Shown piece after piece: positions 1-6,144 of a stretch of DNA of 13,072 bases (position 1 is its first letter; each line of letters starts with the position of its first letter). Source of the DNA: Pseudomonadota bacterium. GTDB taxonomy: Bacteria; Pseudomonadota; Alphaproteobacteria; Caulobacterales; Caulobacteraceae. The notes beneath the pieces were generated by a model, which saw only the letters and a program-made list of their open reading frames with translations, was not told the origin of the DNA and searched no databases. The translations under genes and the position numbers were made by a program. The stretch is taken from NCBI GenBank assembly GCA_023433655.1, contig JAEYUE010000139.1:1-13072 (forward strand), given 5' to 3'.

Positions 1-110
1 CGGTCGCAGTCCGTCACCCCCCAGCGGCGCAGCACCGCCGGATCGGTTTCAGGCGTCACATCAAGGCGTTGGCGGAAGGTCTGTTCGGGGCGTTCGGGCA
101 GCGGCCGCAT
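1..110 (-). CDS. Unrecognised protein, N-terminal 36 residues only
   Basis: The gene runs off the left edge of the window, so only its beginning is visible. The start is an ATG at 110-108 with a GGAG eight bases upstream, and the frame stays open to base 1. The visible protein starts MRPLPERPEQTFRQRLDV and continues to a Trp-Gly-Val-Thr-Asp-Cys stretch. It is rich in charged residues and has no signal peptide or membrane segment. I do not recognise the family and assign no function. It is divergent from nrdJ, and a palindromic regulator-type site (161-174) lies almost exactly midway between the two starts, so the two genes may be co-regulated. The evidence is the ribosome-binding site, the codon bias and the divergent layout; it could still be a chance frame. 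Confidence 0.5.
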   Translation of the reverse strand, partial: MRPLPERPEQTFRQRLDVTPETDPAVLRRWGVTDCD

Positions 111-160
111 CGACTCGTCTCCGTGATGCGTCCCGATGGCGCAGGCGGCCCGCGGCGTCG

Positions 161-174
161 TTGCGCTCGCACAA
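161..174. promoter_or_regulatory. FNR/NnrR-type box between nrdJ and the divergent gene
   Basis: The sequence TTGCG-CTCG-CACAA is a 14-bp imperfect palindrome in the 113-bp divergent intergenic region. Its centre is about 57 bases from each of the two start codons (110 and 224). The half-site pattern is that of the CRP/FNR superfamily and resembles the TTGCG-N4-CACAA motif described for NnrR-controlled promoters of Rhodobacter sphaeroides. No convincing -10 element is visible at the expected distance on either strand. The regulator's identity is inferred. Confidence 0.6.
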
Positions 175-223
175 TCAAGCCCGCGCCGGAATCGGTCAGC
201 CTCGGCCGGAAAGGAGACCCTTC

Positions 224-2473
224 ATGGCGTTCGACAATCCCCTCGCGGCCGACATCTGGTCCAGCAAGTACCGCTTCCGCCCCAGGGACGGCGTCGGCGA
301 CGATTCCGTCGAGCAGACCTGGGCGCGCGTCGCCGCCGCCGTCGCCGAGGCGGAGGCGCCCAAGGCCCGGCGGCAATGGCGCGACCGCTTCGCCGACGCC
401 CTGTCGGACTTCCAGTTCCTGCCGGCGGGGCGGATCATGGCCGGCGCCGGCACCGGGCGGAACGTGACCCTGTTCAACTGCTTCGTCATGGGCGCGGTGC
501 CCGACGACCTCGGCGGCATCTTCGAGGCCGTGCGCGAGGCGGCCGTGACCATGCAGCAGGGCGGCGGCGTGGGCATGGACTTCTCCACCATCCGCCCCTC
601 GGGGGCGCCGGTGAACGGGGTCGGCGCCGACGCCTCCGGCCCGCTCAGCTTCATGGACGTGTGGGACTCCATGTGCCGCACCATCCTGTCGGCCGGGCAG
701 CGGCGCGGCGCCATGATGGGCTGCCTGCGCATCGACCACCCCGACATCGAGGCCTTCATCGACGCCAAGCGCGACCCGGCGCGGCTGCGCAATTTCAACG
801 TCTCGGTTCTGGTCCCCGACGCCTTCATGGAGACGCTGCAGGCCGACGCCGACTGGCCCCTCGTGTTCGGCGGCCAGACCTTCCGCACCGTCCGCGCCCG
901 CGACCTCTGGAACCGGCTGATGCAGGCCACCTACGACGTGGCCGAGCCAGGCGTCATCTTCGTCGACCGGGTCAACGCCCAAAACAACCTCGCCCACTGC
1001 GAGACGATCTCGGCCTCCAACCCCTGCGGGGAGCAGATGCTGCCGCCCTACGGCGCCTGCCTGCTGGGCTCGATCAATCTCGCCCGCCTTGTGCCCACGC
1101 CATTCGAACCCGGCGCCGCCCTCGACGAGGAACGCCTGGGGGAACTGACCCGCACGGCGATCCGCTTCCTCGACAACGTCATCGACGTCTCCCGCTTCCC
1201 GCTGGAGCAGCAGGACGCCGAGGCCAGGGCCAAGCGGCGCATCGGCCTCGGCGTCACCGGCCTGGCCGACGCCCTGGTGTTCTGCGGCGTCCGCTACGGC
1301 ACGCAGGAGGCCGCCGACCTGACCCGGCGCTGGCTCGGCGTGATCAAGCGCGAGGCCTACCGCGCCTCGGCCGAGCTGGCCGCCGAGAAGGGCCCCTTCC
1401 CCCTGTGGGATCCGGTCATGCTCGACACCCCCAACCTGAAGGGCCTGGACGACGAGACCCGCGCCCTGATCGCCCGGCACGGCCTGCGCAACGGCTGCCT
1501 GACCTCGATCGCCCCGACCGGCACCACCTCGCTGATGGCCGGCAACGTCTCCTCCGGGATCGAGCCGGTGTTCGCCTTCGCCTACACCCGCAAGGTGCTG
1601 CAGCCGGACGGCTCGAAGCGCGAGGAGGCCGTCGAGGACTACGCGCTCACCGTCTGGAAGCGGCTGCACGGCGACGCCCCGCCGCCCGGGGACGCCTTCG
1701 TCACCGCCCAGACCCTGACCCCCGCTGATCACCTGCGCATGCAGGCGGCGGCCCAGGAGGTCATCGACAGCTCCATCTCCAAGACCGTCAACTGTCCCGA
1801 GGACATCGCCTTCGACGCCTTCGCCGACGTCTACGTCGAGGGCTGGAAGCTGGGCTGCAAGGGCCTGACCACCTACCGGCCCAACGCCGTCACCGGCTCG
1901 GTCCTGTCGGCCGCGCCGGCCGCGCCCGCCGAGCCGCCCGCCCCCGCCGGCCCGCCGAGCGAGCTCACGCTCAGCCCCCGACCGGAGTCGCTCGCCGGCG
2001 CCACCTACAAGATCAAATGGCCCGACAGTCCGCACGCCGTCTACGTCACCCTCAACGACGTCGATGGCGGCGACGGCCCGCGCCCGTTTGAAATCTTCAT
2101 CAACTCCAAGAACATGGAGCACTACGCCTGGACCCTGGGCCTGACCCGGATGATTTCGGCGGTGTTCCGGCGCGGCGGCGACGTGTCGTTCGTGGCCGAG
2201 GAGCTCAAGGCGGTGTTCGATCCGCGCGGCGGCGGCTGGATGAACGGTCGCTACGTCCCGTCCCTGCTGGCGGCCATCGGCGGAGTCATCGAGCGCCACC
2301 TGGCCCGCGACGCCGAGGCCTGCGCCGCGCACGTCCACGAGGCGGTCCACGTCCCGGCGGAAACCGCGGCCCCCATGTCGAAGATCTGCTGCCCCAAATG
2401 CGGGGCCGTCGGCCTGGTGCGCAAGGAAGGCTGCGACACCTGTTTCGAGTGCGGCTATTCGAAATGCGGCTGA
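224..2473 (+). CDS. nrdJ: Adenosylcobalamin-dependent (class II) ribonucleotide reductase
   Basis: NrdJ reduces ribonucleotides to deoxyribonucleotides in the cytoplasm, using a radical made from adenosylcobalamin, so it needs no oxygen. The 749-residue protein has the family signatures: Asn266-Pro-Cys268-Gly-Glu270 holds the thiyl-radical cysteine, and Cys86 and Cys279 match the redox pair. The Pro-Thr-Gly-Thr-Thr loop is at 431-435. A TSCPD-type domain follows at about 590-695 after a Pro/Ala-rich linker (about 563-582). A C-terminal zinc-ribbon-like cysteine cluster (Cys722/723/726/737/740/743/748) is the usual electron-relay tail. I chose ATG 224 because AAGGAG lies just upstream and the protein then starts MAFDNP; an upstream in-frame ATG at 161 falls inside the regulatory box. 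No class I subunit or B12 riboswitch is visible nearby. The box at 161-174 suggests induction at low oxygen or by nitric oxide. Confidence 0.95.
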   Translation: MAFDNPLAADIWSSKYRFRPRDGVGDDSVEQTWARVAAAVAEAEAPKARRQWRDRFADALSDFQFLPAGRIMAGAGTGRNVTLFNCFVMGAVPDDLGGIFEAVREAAVTMQQGGGVGMDFSTIRPSGAPVNGVGADASGPLSFMDVWDSMCRTILSAGQRRGAMMGCLRIDHPDIEAFIDAKRDPARLRNFNVSVLVPDAFMETLQADADWPLVFGGQTFRTVRARDLWNRLMQATYDVAEPGVIFVDRVNAQNNLAHCETISASNPCGEQMLPPYGACLLGSINLARLVPTPFEPGAALDEERLGELTRTAIRFLDNVIDVSRFPLEQQDAEARAKRRIGLGVTGLADALVFCGVRYGTQEAADLTRRWLGVIKREAYRASAELAAEKGPFPLWDPVMLDTPNLKGLDDETRALIARHGLRNGCLTSIAPTGTTSLMAGNVSSGIEPVFAFAYTRKVLQPDGSKREEAVEDYALTVWKRLHGDAPPPGDAFVTAQTLTPADHLRMQAAAQEVIDSSISKTVNCPEDIAFDAFADVYVEGWKLGCKGLTTYRPNAVTGSVLSAAPAAPAEPPAPAGPPSELTLSPRPESLAGATYKIKWPDSPHAVYVTLNDVDGGDGPRPFEIFINSKNMEHYAWTLGLTRMISAVFRRGGDVSFVAEELKAVFDPRGGGWMNGRYVPSLLAAIGGVIERHLARDAEACAAHVHEAVHVPAETAAPMSKICCPKCGAVGLVRKEGCDTCFECGYSKCG

Positions 2474-2475
2474 GC

Positions 2476-2508
2476 CGGTGGCGGGGCGGCTCGTCCGCCC
2501 CCCCACCG
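2476..2508. terminator. GC-rich hairpin between convergent nrdJ and porin gene
   Basis: Arms CGGTGGCGGGGCGG (2476-2489) and CCGCCCCCCCACCG (2495-2508) pair at 13 of 14 positions around a 5-base loop. The hairpin fills almost all of the 39-bp gap between the two stop codons. There is no T-tract on either side, so it is a probable bidirectional stop or transcript-end stabiliser, not a textbook intrinsic terminator. Confidence 0.55.
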
Positions 2509-2512
2509 CCGC

Positions 2513-3709
2513 TCAGTAGCGGTACTCCAGGCTCAGCCACGCCTTGTCCGTGTCGGGGAAGGCCGGGTGATCGCTCTCGAACCGCGCCGCCTTCGCCTCG
2601 ACAGACCAGTGGGCGTCGATCGGCGCCGAGACTGACAGGTCAATTTCGCGACCGAGCCGGAATTCCCCATCGGCGTCATGGAACACATGCGCCTCGGCCG
2701 TCAGCTTCACGGCGCGCCCGAACGCCGGCCGGTTCAGGGATCCGCGCAGGAAGGCGTCGCTGACCCCGAAGGCCGGGGTGGTGGTGATCACATCCGACCA
2801 GCCGAGGTAGCCGTGCCCGGTCCCCAGCGGGGTCTGGAAGCCCGAGGCGCCGTCGCCGTCGAAGCGCTCGTAGCCCGCGGCGACCGACCACTTCGCCGAC
2901 TGGAGTCCGGCCGAGGCGGCCACGAAGTCGAGGCGGTAGTCGGCCGGGTTGGCGCCGTTGTCTGTCTGCACGGCGTACTCGCCCGACCACGTCGCCGACA
3001 GGCCTTCGCGCACCGGCCGCGCCCCCGTCAGCCGCAGGCCGAACGTCGTCGACGACATCGCCGCGGCGTTGTCCAGATCGATGTCCAGACCGAAGCCGGC
3101 CAGCCGGCCCAGCGGCGTGTCCGTCTCCAGCTGCAGCAGGTGGATGTCGCCGCGCCAGACGCCCTGCGGATGCTCGTGGCCCAGCGGCCGCTGCACCCGG
3201 TCGGCGAAGACGTACGTCGTGGTCACCGGCTCGAACGCCGTGCTGGTCACCCGCACCGCGTCGAAGGTCTGCTCGTTCTGACGCCATCCGACGTTGCCGA
3301 CGAAGCGGCTGTTGCCGACGATCAGCCGCTGCCGGCCCACGACCACCTCGGTGTCCGGCAATCCTGTCCAGCGGAGCTGCGCCCGGTTCAGCTCCAGCGT
3401 CTCCCCGTCCGGCACGGCCGGCCGTCCCGGGACCGGATCGACCGGGGCCGAGTAGCGGTCGTCGAGCACCGCCACCCCCTCGCCTTCGACCAGCAGCTGG
3501 AAGCGGTTCACCGTCGGCGACCGCCAGCCCAGCCGGGCCCGCAGCGTCAGGGCGTGGGCCTGTTCGGCGAAGCCCTGCTGGTCAACGAATTCGCTGCGTA
3601 GCCGGCTTTCGAACAGGACGCGCGCGCCGCTGTCGTCCGGCGTCTGGGCGGCGACTGCGGCGGGCAGAAAGAAGGCCGCCATGGCGGCGGCCGATGCGGC
3701 CTTGATCAT
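2513..3709 (-). CDS. Alginate-export-family outer-membrane beta-barrel protein
   Basis: This is a 398-residue outer-membrane protein of the alginate_exp (AlgE-like) type. It has an N-terminal Sec signal peptide (about residues 1-21, ending in a small-residue site before Gln22). The body has alternating beta-strand character, with an early RLRSEFVDQQGF segment followed by TLRARLGW, which is typical of the family. It ends in an aromatic residue (EYRY), as barrel proteins do. I chose ATG 3709 over an upstream ATG at 3772 because GGAG lies eight bases before it and the signal peptide then starts at residue 1. Proteins given this name in non-alginate producers are usually diffusion porins, and no alginate genes are visible, so alginate transport is not implied. 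It lies downstream of nirK, but a strong terminator separates the two. A role in anion passage for denitrification is only a guess. Confidence 0.75.
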   Translation of the reverse strand: MIKAASAAAMAAFFLPAAVAAQTPDDSGARVLFESRLRSEFVDQQGFAEQAHALTLRARLGWRSPTVNRFQLLVEGEGVAVLDDRYSAPVDPVPGRPAVPDGETLELNRAQLRWTGLPDTEVVVGRQRLIVGNSRFVGNVGWRQNEQTFDAVRVTSTAFEPVTTTYVFADRVQRPLGHEHPQGVWRGDIHLLQLETDTPLGRLAGFGLDIDLDNAAAMSSTTFGLRLTGARPVREGLSATWSGEYAVQTDNGANPADYRLDFVAASAGLQSAKWSVAAGYERFDGDGASGFQTPLGTGHGYLGWSDVITTTPAFGVSDAFLRGSLNRPAFGRAVKLTAEAHVFHDADGEFRLGREIDLSVSAPIDAHWSVEAKAARFESDHPAFPDTDKAWLSLEYRY

Positions 3710-3722
3710 GGCCTCGTCTCCG

Positions 3723-3763
3723 AAAGAAAAAATGCGGCCGCCGGAGCCATCCCCGGCGGCCGC
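3723..3763 (-). terminator. Intrinsic terminator after nirK
   Basis: Read leftward, the perfect 11-bp stem GCGGCCGCCGG / CCGGCGGCCGC (3753-3763 with 3734-3744) has an 8-base loop and is followed by ATTTTTTCTTT. It starts 17 bases after the nirK stop codon. Its T-tract ends only 13 bases before the start codon of the downstream barrel gene, so there is little room for a separate promoter there. Confidence 0.9.
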
Positions 3764-3780
3764 TCGCCGCAATGCCGCGG

Positions 3781-4815
3781 CTAGTGCTCGTGATTGGTCG
3801 GCGTGCCCGGAGCGGTCAGGAAGATCTCCGGGTTCTCCGCGCCGTTCACCTGGATGATGCCGGCGGCCCCGCGATCAACCCGGCTCAGGGCGTGGTCGAC
3901 CATGATGTAGCTGCCCGGGACCTCGAACTTCAGGTCCACCACCGTGGCCCCGCCGGGCGCCACCATGACGGTCTGGACGTCCTGGATCGGCTCGCTGACC
4001 AGCGACGCGTCCTGGTAGACGTTGTCGAAGATCTCGCCGATCACGTGGAAGCTCGAGATCTTGTTGGGGCCGCCGACGCCGAAGTAGATGCGGGCCGTCT
4101 CGCCCACGTTCACCTGCAGCGCGCGCTCCCCGGTCAGGGCCTTGAAGGCGCCGTTCATCACATAATAGGTCGGCTGTTCGTCCAGCAGCTTCTCGATGCT
4201 CTCGGTCAGCAGGCCGGGCGTGCCCTGGGCTTCCTCGGTGTAGAGCTCGCCCTGCATCACGTAGAACTCGTGATCGACCTCGGGCAGGCCGCCTTCCGGC
4301 TCGACCAGGATCAGGCCGTACATGCCGTTGGCGATGTGTTGGGCCACCATCGGCGTGGCGCAGTGATAGACGTACAGCCCCGGCTTCATCGCCTTGAAGG
4401 TGAACGACTTGTGCTCGCCCGGCATGGCGTTGGTCGCCGCCGCGCCGCCGCCCGGTCCGGTGACCGCGTGGAAGTCGACGTTGTGCATCATGGCGCTGTT
4501 CTCGGCGTTGGTCATGTTGACCTCGACGGTGTCGCCGACGCGGACGCGGACGAAAGGTCCCGGAACCTTGTTGTTGTAGGTCCAGTAGGTGTAGCTGGTG
4601 CCGTCCTCCAGCTGACCGATGACCTCGGTGGTCTCGAGGTTGACCACGTGGCGACGCGGGCTGTTGGCCGTCAGCGGGGCCGGCAGGTCGGTGGCCAGAC
4701 GGACGATATCCGCGGCCGGCGCCTGCGGCGCGGCGGCGTCCTGGGCCAGGACGGCCCCGGGAGCTGCGGCGAGAGCGAGGGCCGCGGCGCTGGTGAGAAG
4801 AGCGATCAGTTTCAT
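3781..4815 (-). CDS. nirK: Copper-containing nitrite reductase (AniA-like class)
   Basis: NirK reduces nitrite to nitric oxide in the periplasm, the defining step of denitrification. The 344-residue precursor has a Sec signal (about 1-24, LAVLA-type end before Gln25) and two cupredoxin domains. Type 1 copper ligands are His111, Cys152, His160 and Met165; type 2 ligands are His116, His151 and His308. Catalytic Asp114 and His257 are present, so the enzyme should be active. The HNVDFH motif, the shortened Cys-to-His loop and HIANGMYGLILVEP place it in the AniA-like (class II) group. There is no C-terminal haem or cupredoxin extension. ATG 4815 starts the signal peptide and has GGGGAT upstream; an in-frame ATG at 4887 would leave 24 extra residues and lies inside the regulatory site. 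The promoter at 4859-4900 suggests NnrR/FNR control, and a terminator follows. Confidence 0.96.
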   Translation of the reverse strand: MKLIALLTSAAALALAAAPGAVLAQDAAAPQAPAADIVRLATDLPAPLTANSPRRHVVNLETTEVIGQLEDGTSYTYWTYNNKVPGPFVRVRVGDTVEVNMTNAENSAMMHNVDFHAVTGPGGGAAATNAMPGEHKSFTFKAMKPGLYVYHCATPMVAQHIANGMYGLILVEPEGGLPEVDHEFYVMQGELYTEEAQGTPGLLTESIEKLLDEQPTYYVMNGAFKALTGERALQVNVGETARIYFGVGGPNKISSFHVIGEIFDNVYQDASLVSEPIQDVQTVMVAPGGATVVDLKFEVPGSYIMVDHALSRVDRGAAGIIQVNGAENPEIFLTAPGTPTNHEH

Positions 4816-4858
4816 TTTTTCATCCCCGTGGGCGCTTTGCTCGGCCCCGATGAAGACG

Positions 4859-4900
4859 TGTCTAGGAGCGCCTCCGCACGCCGACATTGCGCCGGCACAA
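4859..4900 (-). promoter_or_regulatory. nirK promoter: NnrR/FNR-type box plus -10 element
   Basis: Box 4887-4900 reads TTGTG-CCGG-CGCAA on the nirK strand. A TAGACA -10-like hexamer lies at 4864-4859, starting 30 bases past the box centre. That predicts transcription starting about 41 bases from the box centre (near 4853), the usual class II activator geometry of FNR-family regulators, with a leader of about 38 bases. The rest of the 253-bp gap (4816-5068) contains no gene that I can support. Confidence 0.72.
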
Positions 4901-5068
4901 CCTCCACGGGGCGCCGCCGATCCCCGCCTCCGCTTTTCGGGCAGGAGAGAGCCGCGCGTGCATTTTTCGTTCGCTAGTTCAATATGTTGCGAGGCGTTCC
5001 TTCCGGGCGGCGACGGCCTAGGGGCGTTCCCGGATAGGGTTTCTACGGAGGCCGCGAGCCCCCCTGTT

Positions 5069-5473
5069 TCAGCCGCCGAAAGCCGCGAACAGGCCCAGCG
5101 GATGGTGCGCCCGGGCGACCGTGACGATGAAGCCGAACACGGCCAGCGCCGCCAGCCAGAAGCCGATGCGCACGGCCTTCGGCCGGCGCAGCGAGAAGGC
5201 CTGCGTCCCCAGCCCGATATAGACCAGCAGCAGGGTCACCTTCACCGTCAGCCAGTGATCCACGAACGGATACTGCCGCACGATCGTCATCAGCATCAGG
5301 GCCGCGGTCAGCAGGGTCGTGTCGATCGCCCACGACAGCATCCGCACCGGCAGCCGCTTCGGCCAGGCCGCGCCAATCAGATTGAAGGCCCCGGCGCGCA
5401 GGGCGAACAGCGTCCCGCTCGCGGTCACCGCCCAGATGTGGACGGTGCGGATCTGCAGATAGAATTCTTCCAC
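5069..5473 (-). CDS. SirB2-family integral membrane protein
   Basis: This is a 134-residue inner-membrane protein with four predicted helices (about residues 8-30, 45-65, 74-93 and 101-120). The family pattern is present: a first helix with IRTVHIWAVTASG, then FALR, a mid-protein WLTVKVTLLLVYIGLGTQAF and a short basic loop before the last helix. SirB2 is named after a Salmonella invasion-gene regulator, but its biochemical role is unknown. The start is a GTG (5473) with only a weak upstream AGGCG; it gives the usual short N-terminus of the family. It lies 253 bp upstream of nirK in the same direction, but nirK has its own promoter in that gap. No FNR-type box is visible before SirB2. Conserved histidines in the helices (His12, His73) could bind a cofactor, which is speculation. 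Confidence 0.85.
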   Translation of the reverse strand: MEEFYLQIRTVHIWAVTASGTLFALRAGAFNLIGAAWPKRLPVRMLSWAIDTTLLTAALMLMTIVRQYPFVDHWLTVKVTLLLVYIGLGTQAFSLRRPKAVRIGFWLAALAVFGFIVTVARAHHPLGLFAAFGG

Positions 5474-5528
5474 TGGTGTGACGCCTGTTCTCGATCCGAC
5501 GGCCTCGGCCGGCCAGGACGACGGTCAG

Positions 5529-5553
5529 CGGGGGCGGCTTACAGCCGCCCCCG
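5529..5553 (-). terminator. Hairpin downstream of the TonB receptor-ycnI pair
   Basis: A perfect 10-bp stem, CGGGGGCGGC (5529-5538) with GCCGCCCCCG (5544-5553), encloses a 5-base loop. It lies 66 bases past the ycnI stop in the 146-bp gap before the SirB2 gene. There is no T-tract, so termination is plausible, not certain. The rest of the gap (5474-5619) shows no gene and no recognisable operator. Confidence 0.55.
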
Positions 5554-5619
5554 TTCGCGTCGGTTCAGCGCGCGAGCCTAGCCGGAACGGCTCCGCCGCC
5601 GCCAGTCCGGACCGGCCCG

Positions 5620-6135
5620 CTAGTGATGTGCCGCGCCCGGCTGAAGGTTCAGAACCGGGGCCGGATGGGCGGGCCGCGGCGCGCCGGTAACGGCCAGCTC
5701 GGTCCAGCGCGCCTCGCCCTGCTCGCAGGTCTGGATCACCGGAAAGACCAGCGGTCCGGCTTCGGCCGGCAGCTTCGCGGCCAGTCCGAATTCCTCGAAC
5801 TGCTCGTCCGGCAACCGCCCGGTCCAGGTGATGGCGCTGACCCGATCGATCAGCACGCCGCCGCCTTCCGCCGGAACCGGCTCGGCCAGGGTCTCGCGCT
5901 CGACCACCACGCTCCAGCCGGCCGGCACGCGCGGCCGGGCGACCACGATCCCCTCGGGAATCTCGACCCGCACCGAGGTGGTGGCCGAGCCGTCGCAGCC
6001 GTGGCTGACGCGCAGGGCCCCGGCCCAGTGGCCACCGGCCGTCGCCGAGGGCTGGGTGAAGACGATGTGGGCCTGGGCGGCCCCGGCCGCGGCGGCGGCG
6101 GCCAGCCCGGCCAGAAGCAGGATGCGGGTTTTCAT
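5620..6135 (-). CDS. ycnI: YcnI-family (DUF1775) copper-binding periplasmic protein
   Basis: This 171-residue precursor has a clear Sec signal ending AQA-His23, so the mature protein would begin with His. In characterised YcnI proteins this N-terminal histidine, with an acidic residue and a tryptophan, binds Cu(II). Family landmarks are the HIVFTQPSA start, SHGCDGS (Cys47), ITWTG (Trp104), the acidic EQFEEF segment and a late Cys137 that could pair with Cys47. It lacks the usual C-terminal membrane anchor and ends in two histidines, so it is probably soluble in the periplasm. It starts 9 bases after the TonB-receptor stop, and its AGAGGA ribosome site overlaps that stop, so the two are co-transcribed. 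A role as copper carrier or metallochaperone between the receptor and NirK is inferred from position. Confidence 0.88.
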   Translation of the reverse strand: MKTRILLLAGLAAAAAAGAAQAHIVFTQPSATAGGHWAGALRVSHGCDGSATTSVRVEIPEGIVVARPRVPAGWSVVVERETLAEPVPAEGGGVLIDRVSAITWTGRLPDEQFEEFGLAAKLPAEAGPLVFPVIQTCEQGEARWTELAVTGAPRPAHPAPVLNLQPGAAHH

Positions 6136-6144
6136 GGCGTCCTC

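Noticed and set aside
111..223. A possible B12 riboswitch before nrdJ
   Set aside because: The region is only 113 bases long and I see no B12-box-like sequence, so I did not annotate one.
56..2506. An 816-codon open frame on the minus strand opposite nrdJ
   Set aside because: It is the antisense shadow of nrdJ, whose family motifs are unmistakable. The translation is low-complexity Gly/Ala/Arg/Asp and matches no family I know.
4812..4823. A three-codon frame (ATGAAAAAATGA) overlapping the nirK start
   Set aside because: It is explained by the A-rich start region and has no ribosome site of its own; nothing shows that it is translated.
4980..4989. Palindrome CAA-TATG-TTG upstream of nirK
   Set aside because: The half-sites are in the inverted order compared with FNR-type boxes, and it lies too far upstream of the better box at 4887-4900.
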